Below are positions 52,324 through 61,856 of a stretch of DNA of 64,000 nucleotides, piece by piece (the stretch's first letter is position 1; each line of letters opens with the position of its first letter). The stretch comes from Evansella sp. LMS18 (GTDB lineage: Bacteria > Bacillota > Bacilli > Bacillales > Salisediminibacteriaceae). The translations under genes and the position numbers were made by a program. The notes under the pieces are model-generated. The model made no database searches. It was given only the letters and a program-made list of their open reading frames with translations, and was not told the origin of the DNA. Where the stretch lies: the NCBI RefSeq assembly GCF_024362785.1, contig NZ_CP093301.1:3782001-3846000 (forward strand), given 5' to 3'.

Positions 52324-53162
52324 TCCCATTCGACTTTGACTATTATAAACCTTCATCTATCAGTGAAGCGGTGGAATTGCACCGGCAGCTGGACGAAGCA
52401 GGTAAACAGCCGGTTTATTACTCAGGAGGGACGGAAATCATCACTCTTGGCCGGCTGAATTTATTTTATACAGAAGCCGTTATTGACATAAAGGGCATTC
52501 CGGAATGCTGTGTATGTGAGATAGATGGTTCAAATCTTCACTTAGGGGCGGGCCTGTCGCTGGCTGAAATAGAACGGGCAGATTATTTCCCGTTACTAAC
52601 CGTAACTTCAAAAGATATTGCGGATAACACGGCGAGAATGAAAATCACTTTAGGGGGGAATGTGTGCTCAGAACTTATATACAGAGAAGCAATCCTTCCC
52701 TTTCTGTTAAGTGACAGCCATGTTATAACAGCAGGTGCTTCAGGGGAAGTTTCCCGTCCTGTTAATGAGTTGTTTAACAAGGAGCTTGTTCTTGAAAGAG
52801 GCGAATTTCTGGTCAGGTTTATTACTGAAGAGCGTTTTCTGAGTGCACCTTACTTTCACACAAAAAGAAGAAAACAATGGAACACCGGCTATCCCCTTAT
52901 TACGGTTGCAGCACTGCAGGCCGAAGGGGAAACGAGGACTGCCTACAGTGGTTTGAGTTCATTTCCTTTCAGGTCTCAGGAAATGGATGAATCGCTGAAC
53001 CTAAGCAATACTCCGCTGAGAAGGAAAGCAGAACAAGCATTAAATAATATACCGCATGAAATAATCAGCGATTCAGAAGGGTCAGCGGAATACCGGAAGT
53101 TTGTGTTAAAAAATGTTTTAATGGATGTTATGACCAGGATGGGGAGGAGGGGACCTGAGTGA
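52320..53162 (+). CDS. pucC: Xanthine-dehydrogenase-type FAD-binding subunit
   Basis: ATG 52320 overlaps the pucD stop by four bases (ATGA), and GAAGGAGG is present in the end of pucD. The 280-residue protein is the medium, FAD-binding subunit: YYSGGTEIITLGRL (FAD-binding loop, about 33-46), LHLGAGLSLAEIE and DNTARMKITLGGNVCSEL (about 105-122, with the conserved TLGGN). The C-terminal CO_deh_flav_C domain (about 175-275) is present. It passes electrons from the iron-sulfur subunit to NAD or another acceptor. Confidence 0.85.
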   Translation: MIPFDFDYYKPSSISEAVELHRQLDEAGKQPVYYSGGTEIITLGRLNLFYTEAVIDIKGIPECCVCEIDGSNLHLGAGLSLAEIERADYFPLLTVTSKDIADNTARMKITLGGNVCSELIYREAILPFLLSDSHVITAGASGEVSRPVNELFNKELVLERGEFLVRFITEERFLSAPYFHTKRRKQWNTGYPLITVAALQAEGETRTAYSGLSSFPFRSQEMDESLNLSNTPLRRKAEQALNNIPHEIISDSEGSAEYRKFVLKNVLMDVMTRMGRRGPE

Positions 53163-53617
53163 CAGGGAGGGCAGCACTTTTTCATATAAATGGCGAAGAG
53201 TATAACGTATATATTCGACATGCTGATACACTGCTTGCCGTAATAAGGGGGAAGGCTGGATACACAGGGTCTAAGCCTGGATGCTTGAATGGTGATTGCG
53301 GGGCCTGTACTGTGATGGTTAACGGGTGGCCCGCGAAGTCATGCCTCATGCTTGCATTGGAAGCAGAAGGAGAAGAAATTATAACAGCGGAAGGGTTGCA
53401 TGGATCAGAAATACAAAAGGCATTTGTAAAGTACTTTGCCTTTCAGTGTGGTTATTGTACTCCAGGTTTTATATTGAACTGCCAGTCTCTGGTCACCCAA
53501 TATCCAGAGGCGGACAGAAATAAAATTAAGGAATGGCTTGATTCCAACATATGCCGCTGTACAAGTTATGAAGAAATAGAACAGGCTGTTTATTCAGTGC
53601 TCCGGGAACAACGATAG
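53159..53617 (+). CDS. pucE: Xanthine-dehydrogenase-type 2Fe-2S subunit
   Basis: GTG 53159 overlaps the pucC stop (GTGA). The 152-residue protein has two [2Fe-2S] centres. The plant-ferredoxin-type cluster is bound by CLNGDCGACTVMVNGWPAKSC (four Cys; last one a little separated), and the second by CGYCTPGF and CRCTSYEE. It completes the electron path from the molybdenum site to FAD. The length is normal for the small subunit. Confidence 0.92.
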   Translation: MTGRAALFHINGEEYNVYIRHADTLLAVIRGKAGYTGSKPGCLNGDCGACTVMVNGWPAKSCLMLALEAEGEEIITAEGLHGSEIQKAFVKYFAFQCGYCTPGFILNCQSLVTQYPEADRNKIKEWLDSNICRCTSYEEIEQAVYSVLREQR

Positions 53618-53731
53618 ACAGCCTTATGCATAGTCCGGCAGAAAGCGGAAAAATTTACAGATGAGAAGATAAGACGCTAAAATAAAAATTAGCAATCATG
53701 GTTGAAAATGAGCCGGACTGGAGTGAAGAAA

Positions 53732-54712
53732 ATGAATATGAAACCCTTATTTGGACAGCACCATGTATCCGCAATTACAGCAGATGCAGAAAAAAATTAT
53801 CAGTTTTATACAGAAATCATGGGAATGAGACTCGTTAAAAAGACAGTCAATCAGGATTCAACTTCCATGTATCACTTGTTTTATGCAGATGAACGGGGTA
53901 ACCCAGGAACTGACTTGACGTTTTTCGAGATTCAAAACGCGGGGAGGACTTACCCTGGAACTAACAGTATTACCGGGACATCATTAAGAGTCGCAGATGA
54001 TGCGGCCCTGGATTACTGGCTTCGGCGATTTGAGGACTTCAAGGTAGATCACGACGGAATTGAAAGGGTCGGCGGCAGAGCTCAAATAAGTTTTCGTGAC
54101 TTTGAAAACCAACGGCTGCTGCTCGTCTCAGATGAAACGAATAAAGGAGTCCCGGGTGGTACACCATGGGAGGGAAGCCCTGTACCCGGGGAGTTTGGCA
54201 TTCTGGGGCTGGGGCCTGTGCAGCTGACTGTTTCCCGGCCGGAACGGACTGCGAAAGTACTTACAGAGATTCTTGGGTTTCGGGAGACAGGAAGTATCTC
54301 TGCAGAAGGTGCTGAAGAAAAAAATATACGTGTCTTTCACACAGGGGAAGGAGGCACCGGAGCAGAAGTACAATTGATCGAAGAGGCGGATAAACCACGG
54401 GAACGCCCTGGCAGGGGAAGTGTCCATCATGTAGCTTTCAGGGTGGAATCAGAAGCTGAACTGAGAAAATGGACGGAATTTATTACTGAAGCAGGCTTTT
54501 CCAATTCCGGTTTTGTGGAGCGTTATTATTTCAAATCCTTGTATTTCCGTGAGCCGAATGGGATTTTGATTGAACTGGCTACCGACGGGCCGGGCTTTGA
54601 AAGTGATGAATCATTTGAAGAGCTAGGTGAGAACCTTGCTTTGCCTCCTTTTCTTGAGAGCAGAAGGGAAGAAATTGAAAAAAGCCTGAAGCCCCTCAAC
54701 ACAAAACAATAA
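53732..54712 (+). CDS. VOC-family ring-cleaving dioxygenase (MhqO/MhqA-like)
   Basis: Start ATG 53732 follows GGAG; the TTG 53702 start is unlikely. The 326-residue protein consists of two vicinal-oxygen-chelate modules. Metal-binding positions are visible as GQHHVSAITADAEKN (His about 9-10), SVHHVAFRV (His about 240) and ILIELATDGPG (Glu about 290). It matches Bacillus hydroquinone-type ring-cleaving dioxygenases that detoxify quinones; here its inducer is unknown. It lies about 110 bases downstream of pucE and may form a separate transcript. Confidence 0.82.
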   Translation: MNMKPLFGQHHVSAITADAEKNYQFYTEIMGMRLVKKTVNQDSTSMYHLFYADERGNPGTDLTFFEIQNAGRTYPGTNSITGTSLRVADDAALDYWLRRFEDFKVDHDGIERVGGRAQISFRDFENQRLLLVSDETNKGVPGGTPWEGSPVPGEFGILGLGPVQLTVSRPERTAKVLTEILGFRETGSISAEGAEEKNIRVFHTGEGGTGAEVQLIEEADKPRERPGRGSVHHVAFRVESEAELRKWTEFITEAGFSNSGFVERYYFKSLYFREPNGILIELATDGPGFESDESFEELGENLALPPFLESRREEIEKSLKPLNTKQ

Positions 54713-54816
54713 ACTATCTGCAACGTGTTTCTTCCCTTTCCCCCTATGTTTGCGGGGATCTGCAAACGGGAAATTGAGTTTTACATTACAGACTAAGGGA
54801 GGACTACCCGCCAGGT

Positions 54817-55110
54817 ATGCGAATATTAATATACATCATTAATTTTATATTAGGAGTTATTCAGTTCCTTCTTGGAATAAGGATTGTACTTCAGTTGTTT
54901 AATGCGAATGAAGAGGCGCCGTTTGTGCAGTGGATATTTGAAAACAGCGCTCCTCTTCTGGAGCCATTTGCCAATATTTTTCCGGTCATACAGTTGGACG
55001 GAAGATTTGAACTGGACTTGACGGCACTTTTTGCAATATTTATTTATTCCATTGCAGGCTATTTCCTGATGCAGATCATCGGAATGATTGGAGGAGGGAG
55101 AAGGAGGTAG
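54817..55110 (+). CDS. YggT-family small membrane protein
   Basis: The 97-residue protein has two or three hydrophobic helices (LIYIINFILGVIQFLLGIRI, ALFAIFIYSIAGYFLMQIIG) with VLQLFNANEEAPFVQWIFEN and EPFANIFPV between. This matches the YggT group (YlmG-like), membrane proteins linked to cell division in bacteria and chloroplasts. The tail is Gly/Arg-rich (GGGRRR). AAGGGAGGA is 12-18 bases before the ATG. Confidence 0.78.
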   Translation: MRILIYIINFILGVIQFLLGIRIVLQLFNANEEAPFVQWIFENSAPLLEPFANIFPVIQLDGRFELDLTALFAIFIYSIAGYFLMQIIGMIGGGRRR

Positions 55111-55130
55111 CTATTTCCTTTTCCTTCCGG

Positions 55131-55206
55131 TTTATCCCGATTGGTTCAACTAACAATCAGTGGGGGATGAACAAATCCGCCACTGATTGAAGGTTCACTT
55201 TATATT
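55131..55206 (+). repeat. Hairpin repeat family A, full copy
   Basis: TTTATCCCGATTGGTTCAAC, TAACAATCAGTGGGGG...CCGCCACTGATTG and AAGGTTCACTTTATAT. It ends 21 bases before the SnoaL-like gene. Confidence 0.88.
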
Positions 55207-55226
55207 ACATAATGGAGGTTTATTAT

Positions 55227-55568
55227 ATGGAAAGCAGAGCAGCCGACCTTGTCCAAAAACAGCTTGATGCTTATAACGCACAAAATCTTGAGGAGTTTTT
55301 AAGTGTATACAGTGAAGATGTGGAAATCCGTGATTTTCCGTCAAATAACCTTGTCTATAAGGGTATCGATAAGATGAGGGAAAGATACGGGAAACTTTTC
55401 AAAGACAATCCTCAGCAGCATGCCCAGCTTCTCGGAAGGATCGAGCAGGAAAACTTTGTTATCGACCACGAAAAGGTGACAGGGAGATCGAATGGAAAGG
55501 AAGTTTTTGCGATAGCTATGTATGAAACGGATGGTGCACATATTACGAAAGTCTGGTTCAAAAAGTAG
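55227..55568 (+). CDS. SnoaL-like/NTF2-fold small protein
   Basis: ATG 55227 is preceded by GGAGG; an in-frame ATG at 55212 overlaps that site. The 113-residue protein has the alpha+beta cone fold: AADLVQKQLDAYNAQNLEEF, YSEDVEIRDFPSNNLVYKG, RERYGKLFKDNP and a final ITKVWF strand. Such proteins are enzymes or binding domains of various roles; no catalytic pair is evident. It stands alone downstream of the repeat. Confidence 0.75.
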   Translation: MESRAADLVQKQLDAYNAQNLEEFLSVYSEDVEIRDFPSNNLVYKGIDKMRERYGKLFKDNPQQHAQLLGRIEQENFVIDHEKVTGRSNGKEVFAIAMYETDGAHITKVWFKK

Positions 55569-55678
55569 GCTGGTAATTCCTTTTTTTTTTGCATTGGATG
55601 TTGCATACTTGTCGCGAAGAAGCTATTGATTCAAATACGGGTGTAGCAGATGGTAACATAACGCTCCACACTATTGGG

Positions 55679-55706
55679 CTGTCTCTGTAAACAGAGGCAG
55701 TTTTTT
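55679..55706 (+). terminator. Rho-independent terminator in a 356-base gap
   Basis: CTGTCTCTGT pairs with ACAGAGGCAG (one G-T), followed by TTTTTT. The rest of the gap 55569-55924 holds nothing recognisable. Confidence 0.75.
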
Positions 55707-55924
55707 GGTGTGTGAAAATCGAAACTCGATGTGACTCTGTAATACAGCCTTTTCAGGTAATCAGTACCATGTATGAATACAGGAAACCATGCCATCTTAT
55801 AAGTGTATAACTGCCTTTTAATTCAGGCGCTGTTAAATCCTGTTGCAGTTCCGGAGCAAAATAGTAAACGCTATAAATAAATACAAACCTAAATATGTCG
55901 TAATGCAAGGAGATGAGACAGCTT

Positions 55925-57181
55925 TTGGCCAAAGAAAAGAGTAAGGGACTCGTAATTCTGGCAATAGGATCCATCCCGCTTATAATGACTCTTGGGAATT
56001 CCATGTTAATACCTATTCTGCCGCAAATGCAGTCAGAATTAGGAATAAGCGCTTTTCAGGCGAGTTTAACAATAACAGTTTTTTCGGTATCTGCAGCAAT
56101 TTTCATTCCGGTCTTAGGGTATTTATCTGACCGCATATCAAGAAAAGCTATCATAGTTCCAGCATTATTCCTATACGGCACAGGAGGACTTCTTGCCGGC
56201 CTTGCAGCTGCCTGGTTCGCCAACCCATATACGTGGATTATTGCCGGAAGGACAATGCAGGGAATTGGTGCAGCAGGCACTGCGCCGATAGCTATGGCTC
56301 TGACAGGGGATTTATTCAAAGGGGGGGCGCAGAGTAAAGTACTCGGTCTGGTCGAAGCATCAAACGGGTTTGGAAAAGTTCTCTCCCCGATAGCAGGGTC
56401 GCTTCTGGCGCTAATTGTCTGGTACGGCCCATTTTTAGGATTTCCTGTTTTTTGCCTGATCTCTATATTATTGACGATGTTTTTTATAAGAGAGAGGAAA
56501 AAGAAGAAAACACCGCCCCCTTTCGGAAAGTATATGCATGGACTGCTGACTGTGTTTAAGCATGAAGGCCGGTGGCTTTTTACTGCGTATCTTGCCGGGG
56601 CAGTGTGCCTGCTTACATTATTCGGAATCTTATTTTACCTGTCTGATACACTGGAAACCCAGTATGACATAAGGGGAGTCCTCAAAGGATTTGTCCTCGC
56701 AGTTCCCCTTTTGTTCATGATGACTACTTCCTATATAACAGGGAGCAAAATCGGAAAAATTATGAAGCGTATGAAATTGATGATTCTTATAGGATTCCTG
56801 CTGATGACTATTTCATTTGCGTCTCTTGTTTTCTTTACAAAGCTGGTTCCGTTTATTGCTGTCCTTGTGATCAGCAGCATTGGTACAGGGCTGGTGCTTC
56901 CGTGCCTGAACAGTCTGATTACAGGTTCTGTCGGAAAAGCGAGAAGAGGGTTTGTTACGTCGTTATATGGTTCCGTCCGTTTTCTCGGTGTTGCGGCAGG
57001 TCCGCCTATTTACGGCTGGCTGATGGGCTGGTCCAGAACAGGGATGTTTCTCATAACGGCCGGCTTGACTTTAAGTATAGGATTGCTTTGCCTCTTGCTT
57101 ATACACGTAAAAGATCCAAAGGAGCAGGAAAAAGACGATTCCGGCTCCGTCTTTACAAAACTCCAGGTTACTACAGAATAA
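55925..57181 (+). CDS. MFS drug/metabolite transporter
   Basis: The start is uncertain: AAGGAG lies directly before ATG 55913, too close for use, so TTG 55925 is chosen, giving 418 residues with 12 membrane helices. Motif A-like sequence is [15 protein letters not shown] (about 60-74) and motif C-like is [20 protein letters not shown] (about 136-155). The DHA1 fold fits. The substrate is unknown; relatives export drugs or siderophores. A small gene follows by 17 bases and is probably co-transcribed. Confidence 0.83.
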   Translation: MAKEKSKGLVILAIGSIPLIMTLGNSMLIPILPQMQSELGISAFQASLTITVFSVSAAIFIPVLGYLSDRISRKAIIVPALFLYGTGGLLAGLAAAWFANPYTWIIAGRTMQGIGAAGTAPIAMALTGDLFKGGAQSKVLGLVEASNGFGKVLSPIAGSLLALIVWYGPFLGFPVFCLISILLTMFFIRERKKKKTPPPFGKYMHGLLTVFKHEGRWLFTAYLAGAVCLLTLFGILFYLSDTLETQYDIRGVLKGFVLAVPLLFMMTTSYITGSKIGKIMKRMKLMILIGFLLMTISFASLVFFTKLVPFIAVLVISSIGTGLVLPCLNSLITGSVGKARRGFVTSLYGSVRFLGVAAGPPIYGWLMGWSRTGMFLITAGLTLSIGLLCLLLIHVKDPKEQEKDDSGSVFTKLQVTTE

Positions 57182-57197
57182 TAAGGAGGGAATTGGA

Positions 57198-57476
57198 GTG
57201 CAAATTTATTTTTCACCAGAATTTTTCAAACCTGAAGCACAAGTTCTGAATGTGGTAACAGATGCAAACAAGCCAGTAGGCTATCTGGCGTTTTTAATGG
57301 ACGAAAAAAAAATGTATGTGTACGGGCTACTGCAGGAGGAAGGTGTGACGGAAGACTTTAAGGATCTTGTGACACCGTACATTCAGGGACTGGCAAAACT
57401 TCAGCCTGATATGGAAGTCCTGTCCTATATATCTGTCGGCGGGAAAAAAATCGAGGTGGAAACGGAAAAAGAATAA
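57198..57476 (+). CDS. Conserved small cytoplasmic protein (92 aa), unknown
   Basis: GTG 57198 follows AAGGAGGGA. The protein has no signal peptide or membrane segment; predicted alternation of strands and one helix: MQIYFSPEFFKPEAQVLNVV, MYVYGLLQEEGV, PYIQGLAKLQPDMEVLSYIS. Acidic-lysine tail (IEVETEKE). I do not recognise the family. Its position after the MFS gene suggests co-expression. Confidence 0.65.
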   Translation: MQIYFSPEFFKPEAQVLNVVTDANKPVGYLAFLMDEKKMYVYGLLQEEGVTEDFKDLVTPYIQGLAKLQPDMEVLSYISVGGKKIEVETEKE

Positions 57477-57533
57477 CATTAAATGTGGTTTGGGCGAATA
57501 TCATATCCTAGCTTTTAGAATGGAGGCTGGGAT

Positions 57534-59495
57534 ATGGAATTCATCTGGCATGTATTTGAATTTTACCACATTATTATTCTTGTCCTCGGCTTATTTTTAG
57601 GTATTTTAATCGGGGCCCTTCCTGGATTGACTCCAACGATGGGAGTCGCTTTAATGATTCCTTTCACGTTCTCCCTTGGGGCGGCGGACGGACTTATTCT
57701 CCTGGGAGGCATTTACTGCGGCAGTGTATTTGGCGGATCCATTCCGGCAATCTTATTCAACGTGCCAGGGGCACCTGCTTCCGTCGCGACCACTTTTGAT
57801 GGTTATCCTATGGCACAGCAGGGCAAAGCCGGGAAAGCATTAGAACTGGCGGTAATTTCATCGGTTGCAGGCGGCTTGTTCGGGATGTTTCTGCTTATCT
57901 TCTTCGCACCATTTTTCACAAAATTCTCTCTGCAATTCGGACCTGCGGAGACGTTTTGGATAGCCGTCTTCGGAATCACAGTTATTGCGGCTATCTCTGA
58001 TGGGTCAGTGGGGAAAAACCTGATCGGCGGGGCAGTCGGCATACTTTTGTCTTTTATAGGGATTAGTACTGTAACAGGCACAGCAAGGTTTACGTTAGGC
58101 TTTGACGGGCTGGTCGGAGGTTTGCATATCGTAGCCGTTTTAATAGGCCTGTTTGCCTTTCCGCAGGCATTAAGGCTTATTGAATCACTGCCTCGCAGAG
58201 AAAAACTCATGAGAGCAGATGCTTCCAGGGGTAAATCAACATTAAGCCAGTCGTTCGCTGATGTGTTTAAACGTCCAAAATCCGTCACTATCGGAAGCGG
58301 GATTGGTGCTCTGATTGGAATAATACCTGGTGCTGGCGGAAACATCGCCAGTATACTCGCCTATAATGAAGCGAAACGTTTTTCAAAAGATAAATCAAGA
58401 TTCGGCAAAGGTGAAGCAAAAGGAGTTATCGCCGCCGAAAGTGCGAATAACGCGATGGTAGGAGCTTCGTTAATACCTCTCCTTACTCTTGGCATCCCCG
58501 GTTCGCCAACCGCGGCAATATTTCTTGGAGGACTCCTGATTCATGGTATCTGGCCCGGGAGAAACCTGTTTATTGACAATGCAGAAACAGCCTATGTGTT
58601 TTTATACAGTATGGTAGCTGCCCAGTTTGTACTGCTTTTTTTAGGGCTTCTGATGATAAAATATATGACACGGCTTACGAGTATTCCGGCATACTTCATG
58701 GCACCTGTGATATTATCATTTTCAATCATTGGCGCGTACACCACCCAGAACAGTGTTTTTGATATATATACAGTAGTAGTGATCGGCTGCCTTATGTTTC
58801 TTTTTCAAAAGTTTAAATTTTCGCCAGCACCAGTGGCTCTCGGGTTTATACTGGGCTCCATCGCGGAAGAAGGTTTTCTGCAGGGGCTTCAGGTAGGCAG
58901 TGCAAGAGGCTCGTCCTTTTTCTACTTTTTTTCCGGAGGCTGGAATATTGCCTTGTTCTGCTTAGTTGTTCTGACCATTGCCATTTCTGTTGTGCAGGGC
59001 TGGAAGAACAAAGAGAAAGTGACAGCGCGTTTTTCTATTAAAAAAATCTTGTCTGCTGCTGCTCTTTGCTGGATAGCTGCAGGCTCCTTAGCTGCTTTGT
59101 CCCTGTTATACTTAAACAGTCTTGTGTTTGAACTAAGAATATTTCCTCAAATTATCTTATTTGTCCTTATTGTATTAATTGGGGCTGAAGTAATTAAAGC
59201 GCTTCAGGATAGAGAAGCAGGGGAGATCACATCAGGGGAAAGGCGTCTGTCTGAACGGGCAGTCCTTATAGTGATTCTTATTGTGACTGCTGTATCTCTT
59301 TTAACGAATGTCCTGGGTTATTATTTGCAGGTGTTCATTTTAATGGTTAGCGTGCCGTTAGCAGTTTACTTGAAAAAATGGAACGGTATCTCCATCAAAA
59401 AGATTTTCCTCCTTGCAGTTGTTTTCACCCTAATTTTATATGTGGTTTTTACCCTTATTCTTAAAGTACCTTTGCCAGTCTTTCCTTCATGGTAG
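57534..59495 (+). CDS. TctA-TctB fusion, tripartite tricarboxylate transporter membrane component
   Basis: The 653-residue protein combines a TctA domain (1 to about 500: twelve helices, GLFLGILIGALPGLTPTMGV, NVPGAPASVATTFDGYPMA, LIGIIPGAGGNIASILAYNE and TLGIPGSPTAAIFLGGLL) with a four-helix TctB-like domain at about 510-650 (SLLYLNSLVFELRIFP and onward). TctA and TctB are usually separate proteins. This transporter uses a TctC-type binding protein and an ion gradient to import carboxylates. The TctC gene is convergent, directly downstream, unlike the usual co-directional order. GGAGG-like TGGAGGCTGG precedes the ATG. Confidence 0.88.
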   Translation: MEFIWHVFEFYHIIILVLGLFLGILIGALPGLTPTMGVALMIPFTFSLGAADGLILLGGIYCGSVFGGSIPAILFNVPGAPASVATTFDGYPMAQQGKAGKALELAVISSVAGGLFGMFLLIFFAPFFTKFSLQFGPAETFWIAVFGITVIAAISDGSVGKNLIGGAVGILLSFIGISTVTGTARFTLGFDGLVGGLHIVAVLIGLFAFPQALRLIESLPRREKLMRADASRGKSTLSQSFADVFKRPKSVTIGSGIGALIGIIPGAGGNIASILAYNEAKRFSKDKSRFGKGEAKGVIAAESANNAMVGASLIPLLTLGIPGSPTAAIFLGGLLIHGIWPGRNLFIDNAETAYVFLYSMVAAQFVLLFLGLLMIKYMTRLTSIPAYFMAPVILSFSIIGAYTTQNSVFDIYTVVVIGCLMFLFQKFKFSPAPVALGFILGSIAEEGFLQGLQVGSARGSSFFYFFSGGWNIALFCLVVLTIAISVVQGWKNKEKVTARFSIKKILSAAALCWIAAGSLAALSLLYLNSLVFELRIFPQIILFVLIVLIGAEVIKALQDREAGEITSGERRLSERAVLIVILIVTAVSLLTNVLGYYLQVFILMVSVPLAVYLKKWNGISIKKIFLLAVVFTLILYVVFTLILKVPLPVFPSW

Positions 59496-59512
59496 GGAGA
59501 GAAGAGTAATGG

Positions 59513-59550
59513 AAAACAGCCGGCAGGAGGAATATTCTGCCGGCTGCTGT
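59513..59550. terminator. Bidirectional terminator between tctA and tctC genes
   Basis: CAGCCGGCAG (59517-59526) pairs with CTGCCGGCTG (59537-59546); AAAA before and TTTT after. Serves both convergent genes. Confidence 0.85.
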
Positions 59551-59551
59551 T

Positions 59552-60529
59552 TTAATCTATAACTCCAATAGATTTTAACAACTCATTATAAGTTTCCGTG
59601 CGAACCTTCATATCCTCCATTACTTCTTCTCTGGTTAAAATCAGCATGTCTGCGCCTGCCTGTTCCATCTCTGCGAGAAAGTCTTCATCTTCCAGAATGT
59701 TCATAAAAGCTTCTTCCAGCTTTTTAATGACATCCTCAGGTGTTCCTTCCCTCGCTGCAATGCCCCGGTCGGTACTCATGTTCACTTCCGGATAGCCCAG
59801 TTCTGCAAATGTAGGTATATCAGGTGCGAAGGTGTGGCGTTCTTCGGTCGCTATCGCTAAAGGGATCACTTCGTCCCCGAGACGGTATATATCAGACAGA
59901 TTTCCGGAAACTACATCTGTATGGCCGCCCAGCACTGACGCGATAGCATCAGCGGCTCCTTGAAAAGGAACCGATTCAAGCTCAATCCCGGCTGAATCCT
60001 CAAGGAGCAAGGTGGCAAGATGCTGCCCCACATACATTCCGGCGTTTCCTACAGTTATTGAGCCTGGCGTATCCTCCGCTTTTTTGATCAGTTCTTCCAG
60101 GTTTGTAATCTCACTGTCCTTCGGAACCGCGAAAACAGTAGGATCACCGCCCCAGTTTACAAGGGGTTCAAATGTGTCCAGTTCGAAAGTGGTATCACTC
60201 ACAAGAGGCTGTGTAATGATATGAGGCAGATTATAGGCCGCAAGAGTATAGCCATCAGGGGCTACGGAAGCAAAAGAGTTCCACCCCACCTGTCCTCCGC
60301 CGCCAGGTTTATTTACAATAACCAGTTCCTGGCCTAAGTATTCCTGAGCATACTTCGAAATGATTCTCGCCTGTGTGTCGGTGGCAGCTCCTGGAGAAAA
60401 GGCTACAATCAGCTGAATGCTTTTCTCAGGAAACTGGTCATCAGCAGAATCGGAAGAGCAGGAAGCCAAGGTGAGTAACAGAAGACAAGCAAGTATCGAG
60501 GAAAAATAAAGCTTTACCCGTTTTTCCAT
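59552..60529 (-). CDS. TctC-type solute-binding lipoprotein
   Basis: Start ATG 60529 follows AAAGGCGG; the ATG at 60547 is ahead of it. The 325-residue protein has a signal peptide ending in the lipobox LTLASC (Cys about 24), so it is a membrane-anchored lipoprotein. The mature part matches TctC/Bug receptors: IVAFSPGAATDTQARII (about 43-59), VNKPGGGGQVGWNSF and VPFQGAADAIASVLGG. Bug proteins bind carboxylates such as citrate, tartrate or aromatic acids. It is the receptor for the TctAB fusion encoded in the opposite direction. Confidence 0.9.
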   Translation of the reverse strand: MEKRVKLYFSSILACLLLLTLASCSSDSADDQFPEKSIQLIVAFSPGAATDTQARIISKYAQEYLGQELVIVNKPGGGGQVGWNSFASVAPDGYTLAAYNLPHIITQPLVSDTTFELDTFEPLVNWGGDPTVFAVPKDSEITNLEELIKKAEDTPGSITVGNAGMYVGQHLATLLLEDSAGIELESVPFQGAADAIASVLGGHTDVVSGNLSDIYRLGDEVIPLAIATEERHTFAPDIPTFAELGYPEVNMSTDRGIAAREGTPEDVIKKLEEAFMNILEDEDFLAEMEQAGADMLILTREEVMEDMKVRTETYNELLKSIGVID

Positions 60530-60728
60530 TGTCTTACCGCCTTTCATTTTTTATGGATACATCTAAAACATATGCGGCAAGACGAAAAAGAAGAGATAGT
60601 TTAATTGAGAAACTTTTGCGACATCCAGAAGCTTTTCTTTGCGGGATGAAATAAAAAAAAGACTGGTCAAAGGTAAGTATAATTTTTGATAAAAAGAATG
60701 ATACATTCATTTGGCGTAGGAAATATAC

Positions 60729-60960
60729 GACTGTCTCTTCCTCTGCGAGCATTGCTTTGAAGGGTATCCGTCGAGACAAATCGACGCATTTGCGAAGAAG
60801 CTCATGCTCTTTCCTGCGGGAATAGCATGAGCCGAAGACCCCGCAGGTTGGTTTTTACCGAGGAGGCTGAGGCCATGCCCGCGGAACGCGAAGTATATTT
60901 CCGGAGCGGTGCGTACGCTCCTGTTTTGATATACGTTCGTTTTTTCTTTTAAATATACTT
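60729..60960. repeat. Family C repeat (CTGTCTCTTCCTC element)
   Basis: GACTGTCTCTTCCTCTGC, CGTCGAGACAAATCGACGCA, ATTTGCGAAGAAGCTCATGC, then GAGGCTGAGGCCATGCCCGC and a family-D tail. Shared blocks with 16465-16650 and 62670-63000. It occupies most of the 452-base gap after the tctC start. Confidence 0.8.
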
Positions 60961-60981
60961 TTATCTATGCGTCATATTTCT

Positions 60982-61617
60982 TTATTTCTTTCTCCAGGCC
61001 ACGGAAGCCGGTAAGTGAGTTACCTTTCTGATCCTCGGGTGGACTTCAATTTTAAAAACAATATCAACAATATGAGTGGAAATCCACTGTGAAGTGATTG
61101 CGAGAAGAATGATCATCCAGTCGATGACAGAAGCGGTGAGTATAAATATGGATCCGTTTAATAACAACAAAGGCCGTCCTGGAGGGATATCCCGGTATTT
61201 TGAAAAGAGAAGGGCAATAACACCCATCCCGCCGTTTGATACACCTTGTCTGAGAAGTATGCCAATCCCAAAACCAAGTATGACTGAACCAATTATTAAG
61301 TCAAACCACAGGTTCATAGAGGGCATTGGGAGAGTCACTGTGAAAAAGTGTATGCTCAGAGAGGTAATGGAAATGCCGTACATTGTACCAAGTGCACTTG
61401 CATTGCCCAGCCAGTATACAGCGACCACAAGGAGTGAAAAGTTAACGAACCATAAAGCAAAGCTAAGGGGGATGTTAAACCAGTAATTCAGCAGCACAGC
61501 AAGGCCGCCTGCACCTCCGGAAGGAATAGAGTTAGGGAAGAGAAACATAGCCATGGCAAACCCCTGTATCGCTGCTCCGCAAGTGACCAGCAGATAAGAT
61601 CTAACTGAACTGCGCAC
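60982..61617 (-). CDS. YitT-family membrane protein (short form)
   Basis: GTG 61617 follows AAAAAGAGG. The 211-residue protein has five or six membrane helices: FAMAMFLFPNSIPSGGAGGL (about 20-39) carries the family's PxxIPSGGxxGL signature, and ILLRQGVSNGGMGVIALLF (about 120-138) the second. It lacks the C-terminal DUF2179 domain that its paralogue at 32058 has. The function is unknown; it is flanked by repeats. Confidence 0.82.
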   Translation of the reverse strand: MRSSVRSYLLVTCGAAIQGFAMAMFLFPNSIPSGGAGGLAVLLNYWFNIPLSFALWFVNFSLLVVAVYWLGNASALGTMYGISITSLSIHFFTVTLPMPSMNLWFDLIIGSVILGFGIGILLRQGVSNGGMGVIALLFSKYRDIPPGRPLLLLNGSIFILTASVIDWMIILLAITSQWISTHIVDIVFKIEVHPRIRKVTHLPASVAWRKK

Positions 61618-61823
61618 TGCGGCCTCTTTTTCTGTTAGTCTTCACAGGATTTATAAAAAATGAGCCATTCATCCCCATTGAAATCTACTCCCCGTATCTT
61701 GTCCTGTTATTATTCTACTTGTCCAGTGAATATTTTATGTGAGAATCTTTTTCGCTTTGATGATAATAGCTGAATGTCCGAAAGTTTCTTGCTTGTGTGG
61801 ACAGCAGGCTTTTCAGGAAACGG

Positions 61824-61856
61824 AAAAAACTGCGGGGAAGCCTCTCCCGCAGTTTT
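61824..61856 (-). terminator. Terminator of the GNAT gene
   Basis: AAAAAACTGCGGG pairs with CCCGCAGTTTT (61824-61836 and 61846-61856). T-run on the minus strand. Confidence 0.8.
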
